NCBI GenBank assembly: GCA_029247365.1
Contig: JAQWLJ010000064.1
Span: 1 to 64,000 of the forward strand
Reading direction: 5' to 3'
DNA from: Acidimicrobiales bacterium
GTDB lineage: Bacteria; Actinomycetota; Acidimicrobiia; Acidimicrobiales; Aldehydirespiratoraceae
Length of the DNA stretch: 64,000 nucleotides
Shown here: positions 52,342 to 61,436 of the stretch, in pieces
How the letters are laid out: every line of letters starts with the position of its first letter
Numbering within the stretch: the first letter of the stretch is position 1
Position numbers and translations under genes: made by a program
The notes under the pieces: generated by a model
Told to the model about the DNA's origin: nothing
Databases searched by the model: none
The model's input: only the letters and a program-made list of their open reading frames with translations

Positions 52342-52755
52342 GTGGCTGTCATTGATCGTCTCACCCAGATCGAACTCTTCTCCGAGCTCAACAACAAGGA
52401 GCTCAAGAAGGTCGCTTCCTTCATGACCACCGTGACCCCCAAGGCGGGCCGCGACCTGACCACCCAGGGTGCCGTCGGTCGCGAATTCATGATCATCAGC
52501 GAGGGCGAGGCATCGGTGCGGCGCAACGGCCGTCTGATTGCCAACCTCGGCCCAGGCGACTTCTTCGGTGAGCTCGCTGTGGTCGCAGGCGTGCCCCGAA
52601 CCGCGACGGTGACGGCTGAGACAGACCTCGTGGTGGAGGTCTTGAACCGGCGCGAATTCTCATCGCTGCTCGACGAGAATCCTGCACTTGCGAAGAAAAT
52701 TCTCGTCGGTGCCGTAAAACGGTTGCACGAGATCGAAGAGGGCGTCGTCCGCTGA
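52342..52755 (+). CDS. Stand-alone cyclic-nucleotide-binding domain protein
   Basis: 137 residues from GTG52342. One CRP-type domain: LTQIELFSELNNKELKKVAS, then EFMIISEGEASVRRNGR, and the phosphate-binding cassette GDFFGELAVVAGVPRTATVT with Glu and Arg conserved for cAMP. There is no helix-turn-helix, so it is not a transcription factor by itself. It may sense cAMP and act by protein contact. It leads directly into the ribokinase gene (16 bases). Confidence 0.85.
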   Translation: MAVIDRLTQIELFSELNNKELKKVASFMTTVTPKAGRDLTTQGAVGREFMIISEGEASVRRNGRLIANLGPGDFFGELAVVAGVPRTATVTAETDLVVEVLNRREFSSLLDENPALAKKILVGAVKRLHEIEEGVVR

Positions 52756-52771
52756 CGCGGGGCCGCAGCTG

Positions 52772-53677
52772 ATGACTGCCGAGATCGTCGTCGTCGGGAG
52801 CGCCAACCTCGACCTCTTGGTGGAGGTTGACCAGATACCTGCGGTCGGTGAGACCGTTATGGGCGGCGATCTGCGCCGGATCCCGGGCGGGAAAGGTGCG
52901 AACCAGGCCGTCGCTGCGGCACGGTTGGGCCGCGACGTCGCCATCGTCGGCAGGCTCGGAGCTGATGAAGGCGGCGAAATCCTTCGGACGGCGCTCGACG
53001 CCGATGGCATCGACACGAGTCGACTGCTCACTACCGATGACGTACCAAACGGTGTTGCCCTGATATCCGTCGGGTCCGACGGCGACAACGCAATCGTCGT
53101 GAGCCCTGGCGCCAACGCGCGGGTCACACCCGCCGACGTCGAAGCCGCCGCCGCCGCGCTCCACGGCGCTGCCGCAACGCTTCTGCAACTCGAGATCCCA
53201 CTCGATGCAGTCACCGCTGCTGCCCACGCTGCTCACGGCACCGTGATCCTGAACCCAGCACCAGCCCCGGCGGAGCCGCTGCCAGCCGATCTCCTTGCCC
53301 TCGTCGACGTGCTCGTCCCCAACCAGACCGAACTCGCCACCCTCGCGGGCTTCGACGGCCCGATCAACGCCGAAACCGCGGCTTCCCTTGCGCCCAGTCT
53401 CCCCTCACAGGCGGTCGTGGTGACGCTCGGGGCCGAAGGCGCACTCGTCGTCGAAGACGGCACCGCCACCCACGTGCCGGCACCCACCATCACGCCCATC
53501 GACACGACAGCCGCCGGCGACTCGTTCTGCGGTGCCCTCGCCGACGCGCTCGTACGCGGCGAATCGCTTGTCGATGCAACCCGGTGGGCCGTTCGCGTCG
53601 GCGCCGCCACCACCCAACGGCCTGGCGCCCAGCCATCGCTACCGACCCCCACCGAGGTCGAACAGTTGCTTGCCTGA
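52772..53677 (+). CDS. rbsK: Ribokinase
   Basis: 301 residues. PfkB-family sugar kinase: VVVGSANLDLLVEVDQIP, GGKGANQAVAAARLG (residues 39-53), and the C-terminal GAEGALVVEDG, TTAAGDSFCGALADALVRG with the catalytic Asp and anion hole. It phosphorylates ribose to ribose-5-phosphate. Next to the nucleoside hydrolase gene, so it would salvage the ribose released from nucleosides. Confidence 0.92.
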   Translation: MTAEIVVVGSANLDLLVEVDQIPAVGETVMGGDLRRIPGGKGANQAVAAARLGRDVAIVGRLGADEGGEILRTALDADGIDTSRLLTTDDVPNGVALISVGSDGDNAIVVSPGANARVTPADVEAAAAALHGAAATLLQLEIPLDAVTAAAHAAHGTVILNPAPAPAEPLPADLLALVDVLVPNQTELATLAGFDGPINAETAASLAPSLPSQAVVVTLGAEGALVVEDGTATHVPAPTITPIDTTAAGDSFCGALADALVRGESLVDATRWAVRVGAATTQRPGAQPSLPTPTEVEQLLA

Positions 53678-53714
53678 TCGTCGCCCCGGCGACTGAGGCC
53701 GTAGCGTGGGTGCC

Positions 53715-54659
53715 ATGGCGCGCCTCCCGATGCTGATCGACTGCGACCCTGGGCTCGACGATGCCATCGCACTGCTCGCCGCCGCACACCTGACCGATCT
53801 CGTCGGCATAACGACCGTCAACGGCAACGTAGGCATCGACCACACCACACACAATGCGCTGGCCATTACCCAGATCGCCGATCTCGACATTCCGGTCCAC
53901 CGGGGCGCAGCCCGTCCACTGATCGCTCCCACGATCGATGCCGCCTACGTCCACGGGCCGACCGGACTCGGATCGGTTGAGCTCCCCGAACTCACCCGCT
54001 CGACTGCGTCAGACGATGCCGTCGGGTTCATCTGTGACACGGCCCGTTCCGTCGACGGCCTTCATCTCGTCGCCGTAGGTCCTCTGACCAATATTGCGCT
54101 CGCGCTGCGTGCCGATCCCGATCTTCCGAACCGGCTCGGTGGGTTCACGATCATGGGCGGTGGCGCCCACGTGGGGAACGTCACGCCGGTGGCAGAGTTC
54201 AACGTTTGGGCCGATCCGGAAGCGGCGGCCATCGTGTTCCGTGAGTTCCCGATGACCACCATGGTCGGACTCGACGTAACCCACTGCGTCCTGATGCGCC
54301 CCGCCGACCGCGATCGTCTTCGCGCTGCGGGCGGGCCCGCCGCAGGCCTTGCCGCGGACCTACTGGACTTCGCCGTCGCTCGGGCCGGCGCAATCGCTGG
54401 CCGCGAAGGCGCGCCAATTCACGACGCAAGCGCAGTCATGGCCGTCGTTCGTCCTGACCTCTTTCGCGGTGAAGAGCGGCCCGTCAACGTTGAGCTCGCA
54501 GGCAGTCTCACTCGCGGCATGACCGTGGTCGACGAGCGCCCCGGCGGCCGGGCCGGCGAAGGGCCAGCTCGTGCCAACGCGTTCGTGCTCCGCAACGCCG
54601 ACGAACAGGCGGTCGTCGACTCGATCGTCGATGCCGTCATCGCCCTCGATCTGACGTGA
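53715..54659 (+). CDS. Ribonucleoside hydrolase (IunH family)
   Basis: 314 residues from ATG53715; GTG or ATG three codons earlier is possible. Metal-binding motif IDCDPGLDDAIALLAAAH (about residues 8-25), then VNGNVGIDHTTHNALAI, VAVGPLTNIALALRADP, MGGGAHVGNVTPVAEFNVWADPEA in overlapping pieces, and HDASAVMAVVRPDLF. It splits a nucleoside to base plus ribose, which ribokinase then phosphorylates. The stop overlaps the next start (GTGA). Confidence 0.92.
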   Translation: MARLPMLIDCDPGLDDAIALLAAAHLTDLVGITTVNGNVGIDHTTHNALAITQIADLDIPVHRGAARPLIAPTIDAAYVHGPTGLGSVELPELTRSTASDDAVGFICDTARSVDGLHLVAVGPLTNIALALRADPDLPNRLGGFTIMGGGAHVGNVTPVAEFNVWADPEAAAIVFREFPMTTMVGLDVTHCVLMRPADRDRLRAAGGPAAGLAADLLDFAVARAGAIAGREGAPIHDASAVMAVVRPDLFRGEERPVNVELAGSLTRGMTVVDERPGGRAGEGPARANAFVLRNADEQAVVDSIVDAVIALDLT

Positions 54660-55408
54660 TCACGGATTTCATCAACAAGGTCCTGTCTGGCGAACAGATC
54701 GTCTTCTCATTCATCTCTGTGTGGACCACAGCGGTCCTCGTCTGGATCGTGCTCGACTGGCTCGGCAATCCGAACCGCGGCCGATTCCGGCCGACGGGCG
54801 AGCAGTTCGAAGGGACGCGCCGCGAACGACGAGCAGCGCGCATGCGCCAACGGGCAGAAGATGATGCCGCCGTGCGTTCCACACTGCGCGATGCCTACGG
54901 CGCCTCGAGCCTACAGGTCACGTGGAACCGCGCCCGCGAAGCCGCTGCCCTCGAGGCCGACGAGATACTTGTTCGCCCCGACCCGCCAATCATCTCACCA
55001 CCCAAGCCCGTGCTCCGAACGCATCTCTCCTTGTTGCGCGACGAGTTCCAGACTGAAGAGCCGCTGCTCGGCACGTTGAACGACGACCCATTTGTCGCTC
55101 AGCCCGAGATGCTGCGCGGCCGCTGGCGGCGAGGCGACGACCCATTGATGCTCTCACCGGCCGGGAAACCCCCGACCGCAGCCACCGTGCGCTCGCGCGT
55201 TTGGAAGAACCACTCTGGGCAAAGCGCCTGGGGACCAGGCAACGTCGACCGCATGCGTAGCGGAAGACCACCACGCCGCTACAACCCGCTCACCAGCAAC
55301 GTCGAGTTCGGGGTCGTCGATCTGCGGTCCGCCCGCCCGGGTTGGAATGACGATCTGTCCGACCCATTCGCCCCAGACAATTCAATCGAGCCGGAGCGTG
55401 CGTCGTGA
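54656..55408 (+). CDS. Membrane-anchored protein of unknown function
   Basis: 250 residues from GTG54656, overlapping the nucleoside hydrolase stop. One N-terminal membrane helix (QIVFSFISVWTTAVLVWIVL, residues 13-32) is followed by a soluble domain that is rich in Arg, Pro and Asp: RRERRAARMRQRAEDDAAVR, LRDEFQTEEPLLGTLNDDP, PRRYNPLTSNVEFGVVDL. No known family was recognised. It is coupled to the next gene by another GTGA, so it belongs to the salvage operon by translation. Confidence 0.55.
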   Translation: MITDFINKVLSGEQIVFSFISVWTTAVLVWIVLDWLGNPNRGRFRPTGEQFEGTRRERRAARMRQRAEDDAAVRSTLRDAYGASSLQVTWNRAREAAALEADEILVRPDPPIISPPKPVLRTHLSLLRDEFQTEEPLLGTLNDDPFVAQPEMLRGRWRRGDDPLMLSPAGKPPTAATVRSRVWKNHSGQSAWGPGNVDRMRSGRPPRRYNPLTSNVEFGVVDLRSARPGWNDDLSDPFAPDNSIEPERAS

Positions 55409-55848
55409 GCACCCCCGCTGAGCTTTGGCTACAACATCAAACCGACGTCGCTGAACTTGATGGTGAGCTGATCCACGCGGTGGTCGGACTCGAAGTTGAC
55501 AAGCCAGCCACACTCACGATTAGCCGGGCGAGCGCCAACCCGGAACGCCCGCAAGGTCTGGTCCTCAACAGTGAGGAGCCGCTCACTATTGGCGACATCA
55601 CAACGCCGAGGTTGGTTCTGTGGAGCGACACGGCCCTCGCCGAGGTCTCACTCGCAGTTCCTGCGGGGCGCATCACTTTCAGCCACGCGTGGCGCGACGC
55701 CGACATCGTCCACGCCTGGACCGGGTGGGCAGGCATCGTGCGGCACGACGACCCAGACGATCCAAGCCACATCCGTCTCACTGCATCCGATGGCCACGGG
55801 TCGGTTACCGCCGACCTTGAGGTTGACATCCACCTCACCACCGACTGA
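55405..55848 (+). CDS. Hypothetical beta-rich protein
   Basis: 147 residues from GTG55405, overlapping the previous stop. No membrane or signal segment. Segments like LTISRASANPERPQGLVLNS and SDTALAEVSLAVPAGRITFS, ending DLEVDIHLTTD, suggest a beta-sandwich. No family recognised. Its stop faces the minus-strand hypothetical nine bases away. Confidence 0.55.
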   Translation: MSTPAELWLQHQTDVAELDGELIHAVVGLEVDKPATLTISRASANPERPQGLVLNSEEPLTIGDITTPRLVLWSDTALAEVSLAVPAGRITFSHAWRDADIVHAWTGWAGIVRHDDPDDPSHIRLTASDGHGSVTADLEVDIHLTTD

Positions 55849-55856
55849 CGAGCGCT

Positions 55857-56348
55857 TCAGGTCGATTCGTGGACGAGTGCGATCCACTGCTCGCCGGGCT
55901 CAACAGACGTGCGCAGGATGGTCGCCGCGACAATCAACCAGGCAATAACCACGCTCGGGTTCTCGTCGGACGGCAACTCCGCGACGATCCCGTGCTTGGC
56001 ATGATCCTGGCGCTTGAACCAGCGCTCAGGCAGACCGACGCCAATCTCCGCCAAGCGCTCGAGTGCCTTCGGACCGGTTCCGTGTTCAAGACCGATCTGG
56101 GCCGGCCGCACCCGGCCTTCCCTTGTCGGTGGCGTCCACGTCGCCATCGCTACCGCTGGTCCCCGGCCACTGAACCATGCACCAAGACCACTGCGATCTG
56201 GGACCCGGTTGTACTCGTCCTCACTCAACACAGGTTGCAGATTGATCCAGCCCTGGCCGTCACCTCGATTGGTGAGGCGTCGCATCGCTTCGGCAACGGC
56301 CTCGTGCTCGTCGCGGTGGAACAGGACTTCGGTGATCGTGATCGCCAC
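55857..56348 (-). CDS. Hypothetical protein
   Basis: 163 residues from GTG56348; a frame open to 56486 is antisense to the cupin gene. ITITEVLFHRDEHEAVAEAM starts an alpha/beta protein, with CysNo residues, INLQPVLSEDEYNRVPDRSG in the middle and IAWLIVAATILRTSVEPGEQW near the end. It resembles uncharacterised actinobacterial proteins; no reliable family name. Divergent from the DUF985 cupin, 31 bases between starts. Confidence 0.6.
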   Translation of the reverse strand: MAITITEVLFHRDEHEAVAEAMRRLTNRGDGQGWINLQPVLSEDEYNRVPDRSGLGAWFSGRGPAVAMATWTPPTREGRVRPAQIGLEHGTGPKALERLAEIGVGLPERWFKRQDHAKHGIVAELPSDENPSVVIAWLIVAATILRTSVEPGEQWIALVHEST

Positions 56349-56379
56349 GACCCGGTACCGTAGCTGGCAGCATCGAGCG

Positions 56380-56832
56380 ATGAACCCCACTGCGAAGGCT
56401 GACGTTGACCAGATCGGCGAACTTCTTGGGCTAGAGCCACACCCTGAGGGCGGACGGTACGCCGAAACCTGGCGGGCCGTGAGCACCGATGGAACGCGCT
56501 CAGCTATGACCGCTATCTATTTCCTTCTGACCGATGAGGAACGCTCCCACTGGCATAGCGTTGACGCCACAAAGATCTGGCACCACTATGCCGGCGCCCC
56601 GCTCGTCCTCGAGACGTCCGACGGAACCACGAGTAGTCGACGAGTGCTTGGCGCCGATGTTTTATCCGGCGAACGGCCCCAGCTCGTCGTCGGGCCCGGC
56701 GAATGGCAAGCCGCAAGCACCTCCGGAGCATGGACGCTGGTCGGGTACACAGTAACCCCAGGTTTCGAGTTCTCCGGCTTCGAACTCGCAACCCCAGAGT
56801 GGGCACCGAGCGCCCCACCCGAGCCGAGTTGA
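56380..56832 (+). CDS. DUF985 (YML079-like) cupin protein
   Basis: 150 residues from ATG56380. IGELLGLEPHPEGGRYAETW starts the family pattern, with SAMTAIYFLLTDEERSHWHS (His ligands) and WHHYAGAPLVLETSDG, then GPGEWQAASTSGAWTLVGYT and closing FEFSGFELATPEW. A small-molecule-binding or epimerase-like cupin; no activity can be assigned. It ends 14 bases before the DUF3048 gene. Confidence 0.85.
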   Translation: MNPTAKADVDQIGELLGLEPHPEGGRYAETWRAVSTDGTRSAMTAIYFLLTDEERSHWHSVDATKIWHHYAGAPLVLETSDGTTSSRRVLGADVLSGERPQLVVGPGEWQAASTSGAWTLVGYTVTPGFEFSGFELATPEWAPSAPPEPS

Positions 56833-56846
56833 CGCGGTACGCTCGA

Positions 56847-58391
56847 ATGAGCGAGCCGCTCGACGGCACTCCGGAACCCATGCATCGACCTCGACGTTTG
56901 CGAATCCTGCTCGTTGGCCTCGCAGCCACGCTGCTGACCCTCGCTGGCGCCCCCGCGGGCGCGCAGTCTCAGACCGAGATCAGCGAACTTGAAGAGCAGC
57001 GTGTCGAGCTCGGCAATGAGCTCTCCACCGTCGACGTCGAGCTCGCCGCATCCGAGGTCGAGCTCGACGGAGTCGACGGTGCGCTCGAGTCCGCAGAGGT
57101 CCGGATAGAGCTACTCGCCGACGAGTTCGAGCACGCCGTCGACGAGCGGCGCGTTCCAGCTGCAACGCGCATCGAGATCGCCATCGCCGGCTTCACCAAC
57201 GGTGATCCTCGCCAAAACGCGGTGCTCGACGAGATCCGCGTCCTGTCCGGCCGCGACGGGGCCGATCCAACTCGTGCCCGCGAGCTTTACAGCGCGGTTA
57301 TCGACGATGCCCAGACCCGTCTCGACGAAGCCGACGAGCGACTGCGCCAGCTGAACGAAGAACTCGCAGGCGCTCGGACCGATCTCGAGACGCTTCGCGC
57401 CGCCCGCGCCGACGCTGACTCCCGCCGCCTCGAACTTGGTCGGCGTCGAGCTCAGCTGATTCTCAAACTCGAGGAGACCACCATCCAAATCGAGCGGCTG
57501 CGAGCGCTGCAGGGCAAGGCGCTCCTCACCGGCCTCGTCATCTTCGACGAACCAATTCGCCCGGCGCTGATCGTCAAGATCGACAACGTCGTCGCCGCTC
57601 GCCCACAGGCCGGCATCGCTCAAGCCGACATCGTTTATGTCGAGGAGGTCGAGGGTGGCCTCACTCGCCTTGCGGCGGTCTTCCATAGCCAGACCCCAAA
57701 CCAGGTTGGGCCAGTTCGCTCAATGCGAACCGGCGACTTCGACCTGCTCAGCCAGTTCAACTCACCGCTGTTCAGCAACTCGGGGGGTAACCGCATCGCT
57801 GTGCAGATGCTGAGGGAATCGACACTCGTCGACATCGGGGCTGGCTCAAACAGTGACCTGTACTACAGAACGTCGCGACCAGCCCCCCACAACCTCTTCA
57901 CGAACCCGGCCAATCTCTGGGCGGTTGGTCAAGGCGACGGGTATGAGACCGGCCTGCCATTCCCCATCTTTCAGTTCCGCGGCGCTGGCGACCCGTTCCA
58001 TCCCGATGCCAATCCGGCAGCTGGCGTCGACATCGACTACGGCCAGACAGTGGTCGCCTACTCGTGGAACGGCTCCGGGTGGGACCGTTCTCAGGACGGC
58101 GAACTGACCGTCGATGCCGACGGCACCCGCATCGCCCCCACCACCGTAATTCTCCAGATCACCCACTATGACGCCTCCGAAGCCGATGGAGCGTCGCCCC
58201 ATGCCATCACCACCGGCCGCGGCGAGGCGTGGATCCTCAGCAATGGCCAGGTTCTCCTGGCGGCATGGCGACGCGAGGCTGAGACGGATCAGATCGAGTA
58301 CGTCGATGCGACGACCGGCAACATCATCGGGATCCTTCCTGGTCAAACCTGGATCGAGATGCCGCGCACCGGCGATGCCGTCTTTCGCTGA
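56847..58391 (+). CDS. Exported DUF3048 protein with N-terminal coiled coil
   Basis: 514 residues from ATG56847 (ATG56880 is also possible). A Sec signal (RRLRILLVGLAATLLTLAGAPAGAQ) precedes a coiled coil at about residues 42-230 (EISELEEQRVELGNELSTVD, TRLDEADERLRQLNEELAGA). From about 235 the DUF3048/YerB-type domain begins: RPALIVKIDNVVAARPQAGI, ADIVYVEEVEGGLTRLAAVF, HSQTPNQVGPVRSMRTGDFD, and ends with a beta-rich domain with WILSNGQVLLAAWRR. DUF3048 proteins are exported and of unknown role; here a coiled coil of the kind found on peptidoglycan-hydrolase regulators is attached. It starts 14 bases after the DUF985 gene. Confidence 0.82.
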   Translation: MSEPLDGTPEPMHRPRRLRILLVGLAATLLTLAGAPAGAQSQTEISELEEQRVELGNELSTVDVELAASEVELDGVDGALESAEVRIELLADEFEHAVDERRVPAATRIEIAIAGFTNGDPRQNAVLDEIRVLSGRDGADPTRARELYSAVIDDAQTRLDEADERLRQLNEELAGARTDLETLRAARADADSRRLELGRRRAQLILKLEETTIQIERLRALQGKALLTGLVIFDEPIRPALIVKIDNVVAARPQAGIAQADIVYVEEVEGGLTRLAAVFHSQTPNQVGPVRSMRTGDFDLLSQFNSPLFSNSGGNRIAVQMLRESTLVDIGAGSNSDLYYRTSRPAPHNLFTNPANLWAVGQGDGYETGLPFPIFQFRGAGDPFHPDANPAAGVDIDYGQTVVAYSWNGSGWDRSQDGELTVDADGTRIAPTTVILQITHYDASEADGASPHAITTGRGEAWILSNGQVLLAAWRREAETDQIEYVDATTGNIIGILPGQTWIEMPRTGDAVFR

Positions 58392-58411
58392 CCCCCATTA
58401 GTCTCGGCACC

Positions 58412-59859
58412 GTGCCCCGACAGCCGTTCCGCTGCCCACCCGATCCGGAGATAGTTGCTGGGTTCGAGCGAATTCGGGAGCGGCTTGAGATTCCCGCTGA
58501 GTTCCCGCAAGACGTTTTGCAAGAAGCCAAGGAGGCGGCGGCCGCGGGACCCCAGGTCCCCGACAGTGCCGCAGCCAAGATCCGTGATGCCCGCGACATC
58601 CCGTTCATTGCCATCGACCCTGCCGGTTCGACCGACCTGCATCAGGCCTTCGCAGCGCAACGCTCCGGAGACGGCTACATCGTCTACTACGCGATCGCCG
58701 ACGTCGCCGCCTTCATCACCCTGGCGGCCCGATCGACAAGGAGGCCCGTGTTCGAGGCGTCACCCTCTACTCACCCGACCGCCGCACGTCACTTCACCCG
58801 GAGCTGATCAGCGAGAACGCCGGCAGCCTGCTCGCAGGCCGGGAACGGCAAGCATTGCTGTGGACGATTGAACTCGATGCTGCCGGCGTCCTCGGTGACG
58901 CGCGAATCGAGCGGGCACGAGTTCGTAATCGCCAGGAACTCTCGTACCGCCAGGCACAGGATCTCGCCGTCTCCGCCGGTCCCGACGAACCCATCGGCCT
59001 GCTGCGAGAGATCGGCGAACGTCGCCTTGCGCTCGAAGCCGAACGAGGAGCGGTAAGCCTGGCGCTAGCGTCGCAACAAGTCGTGCGCCGCAACGACGGA
59101 AGCTACGACGTCGAATACGACGAGACGCTGCCAGCCGAAAACCGGAATGCCCAAATCTCGCTGTTAACCGGCATCGCTGCCAGCCACATCATGATTGAAG
59201 GAGGCGTCGGGCTCCTCCGAACGCTCCCTCGACCGGGAGAGCGCACGATCGGGCGCCTCCGCCGCACTGCATCCGCCCTCGGCGTCGAGTGGCCGGCCGA
59301 CATCTCCTATGCCGACCTCGTTCGAGATCTTCGCGGCGATACACCGCAGCGAGCGGCGATGCTCAGCCAATCGGCGCGGGGGCTTCGCGGGGCCGGCTAC
59401 GTGGCGTTCCACGACCACGACGTTCCCAAGCAGCGGGAACACTCGGCCATCGCCTCGACATATGCTCACGTCACCACCCCCCTTCGTCGGCTCTGCGACC
59501 GTTTTGCGAACGATGTCCTGGTTGCGTTGTGCGCTGGCAAGACACCGCCCGCCTGGGCGGTCGAGGCGCTCGACGAGCTGCCGAGTTTGATGGGACGCGC
59601 CCGGACGCGCGATCGCAACCTCGAACGCGCTGTCGTCGACTTCATCGAAGCGGTCGCCCTCGAGGGATCTGTTGGGCAAACCTTCAACGCGGTTGTCACC
59701 GACGTTGACCACGAACGCAACCGCGGACGTATCCAACTCCTTAGTCCAGCGGTCGTCGCGCATCTGCCGGCAGCCGGCCTCACGCTCGGCGATGAGGTCC
59801 GCGTTCGCCTGACCCACACAGACCCAGTTGCCGGTCAGGTCCGCTTCGAGCGGGCCTAA
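58412..59859 (+). pseudogene. RNB-family ribonuclease with one-base frameshift and altered catalytic motif
   Basis: GTG58412 begins PRQPFRCPPDPEIVAGFERI with IAIDPAGSTDLHQAF and VYYAIADVAAFIT in frame. Near 58720 the frame breaks: shifting one base gives PGGPIDKEARVRGVTLYSPD, the expected RNase II continuation, then ISENAGSLLAGRERQAL to QVRFERA at 59859. ACCCCTGG appears to have lost one C. The actinobacterial motif DLDQ is DLHQ here (CAT for GAT), affecting a catalytic Asp. Together they suggest a decayed or mis-sequenced exoribonuclease. Domain order RNB then a C-terminal S1-like region is otherwise complete. Confidence 0.8.
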
Positions 59860-59982
59860 TACTTGGCGAGATCAGCGGCGCCATGGCGAAGCTGCCAGAG
59901 CACCGGAGGCCTTCCCAACCTATTCGAGCTCGTCAATCCGAACCCGTGGTGCGATTCGGTGGTGAACGGTCGCTGTACTCAC

Positions 59983-60930
59983 TCAGGCAATCGCCGTGGC
60001 GACATAGTCGTGCGCGCATTCGCCAGCAGCGGTGACGGTCAGCCGTTCAGCACCTTCTTCGATCATCACCAGCGTGTGCTCGAACTGGGCCGTCCTCGTG
60101 CCGTCGATCGTGACCGCAGTCCAATCGTCGTCCCACAACGCAGCGTGCGGCTCACCGAGGGTGAGCATCGGTTCAATCGTGAACGACGTCATCGGCTCGA
60201 TACGGGTCTGCAGGCGCCGCTCGAAGTAGTGCGGGATCTGCAAATTGGTATGGAACTCGGTGCCCACACCGTGACCGATGAACTCCCGAACGACGCCAAG
60301 TCGGTGCTGGCGAGCGTGATTTTCGATCGCTTTGCCGATCTCATTGACGAGCCCACCAGGCTGCACGGCGTCGATTGCGAGGTCGAGCGACCGTGCCGTC
60401 TCACGAACAAGGCGAAGACTGGAATCATCGACATCGCCGACAAGAAATGTCGTCGATGTATCGCCGTGGACACCGCCACGAAACAAGGTGACGTCGATAT
60501 TGATGATGTCACCGTCGGCGAGAGGTCGAGAATCAGGGATGCCGTGGCAGATGACCTCGTTGACGGATGTGCACACCGACTTCGGAAACCCGCGGTAGTT
60601 AAGCGGGCTGGGGTATCCGCCCGCATCGATGCACGCTTGGTGGACGAACTCGTCGATCGCATCGGTAGTCACGCCAGGCGCAACCAACTCGCCGGCTCGA
60701 AGCAGAATTTCGGCCGCCGCCGCGCCGGTACGACGCATGGCCTCGAGCTCATCGGCGGTGCGCCGCAGGTCAGAGATTGACGGACCAGGGTCTCCGCTGA
60801 CTGCGTAGGGCGGGCGGTCGATATCGGCAGGGACCCGGCGGGGTGGGCTCAAGAGTCCGGCCGCAACAGGTGGGAGCGACGGCGTCACGTCGTTGGCGGG
60901 ACGAGTTGTTCTCTTCTTTCGCTTCGCCAT
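59983..60930 (-). CDS. map: Type I methionine aminopeptidase with N-terminal extension
   Basis: 315 residues. Catalytic core: metal ligands in DIINIDVTLFRGGVHGDTS (two Asp), FIGHGVGTEFHTNLQIPHY (His), FTIEPMLT (Glu) and QFEHTLVM (Glu). The first 50 residues are a basic Pro-rich extension (RKKRTTRPANDVTPSLPPVA) like that of the mycobacterial MapB type (type 1c), thought to help ribosome binding. It removes the initiator Met in the cytoplasm. The 123 bases beyond its 3' end hold no gene. Confidence 0.95.
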   Translation of the reverse strand: MAKRKKRTTRPANDVTPSLPPVAAGLLSPPRRVPADIDRPPYAVSGDPGPSISDLRRTADELEAMRRTGAAAAEILLRAGELVAPGVTTDAIDEFVHQACIDAGGYPSPLNYRGFPKSVCTSVNEVICHGIPDSRPLADGDIINIDVTLFRGGVHGDTSTTFLVGDVDDSSLRLVRETARSLDLAIDAVQPGGLVNEIGKAIENHARQHRLGVVREFIGHGVGTEFHTNLQIPHYFERRLQTRIEPMTSFTIEPMLTLGEPHAALWDDDWTAVTIDGTRTAQFEHTLVMIEEGAERLTVTAAGECAHDYVATAIA

Positions 60931-60962
60931 GGTCTCAGTCTACGCCGTTTGCCCGGTTGTGA

Positions 60963-61418
60963 TCATCGGAGAAAACGGCTCACCGACTCGACGACGCAGG
61001 CCGGCTTCGCTCCCCCCTCGATCTCGACCGTGATCGTGATGACTGCCTGCACGCCACCTCCGATTTCCTCGGCACTGGTGAGGGTTGCGTGGCCCCTGAC
61101 TCGCGAGCCCACCGTGACAGGCTGCGGGAAGCGGACCCTGTTGACGCCATAGTTGATACCCATCGACACCCCATCGACCCGCACGATCTCCGGAAGAAAC
61201 TGATTCGTGAGGGCGAGGGTGAGGTAACCGTGGGCGATCGTGGCACCAAAAGGGCCTGCGGCTGCGGCTGCCGGGTCAATGTGGATCCACTGGTGGTCAC
61301 CGGTCGCGTCGGCGAACCCGTCGATCCGTGCCTGCTCGATCGTGACCCACTCGCTGCTGCCAAGATCGGTACCGACGGAAACCAGTAATTCGTCCGGTGT
61401 TGCAAAGACGGTCGTCAT
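60963..61418 (-). CDS. MaoC-like (R)-specific enoyl-CoA hydratase
   Basis: 151 residues with a single hotdog fold. The hydratase-2 motif ADATGDHQWIHIDPAAAAAG (about residues 36-55) has the catalytic Asp and His. IAHGYLTLALTNQFL and NYGVNRVRFPQPVTVGSRVR follow. It hydrates or dehydrates trans-2-enoyl-CoA and its hydroxyacyl-CoA product; it fits the acyl-CoA theme of the window. A frameshifted ORF sits 18 bases upstream in the same direction. Confidence 0.88.
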   Translation of the reverse strand: MTTVFATPDELLVSVGTDLGSSEWVTIEQARIDGFADATGDHQWIHIDPAAAAAGPFGATIAHGYLTLALTNQFLPEIVRVDGVSMGINYGVNRVRFPQPVTVGSRVRGHATLTSAEEIGGGVQAVITITVEIEGGAKPACVVESVSRFLR

Positions 61419-61436
61419 CTCCCTGACGCTAGCGAG

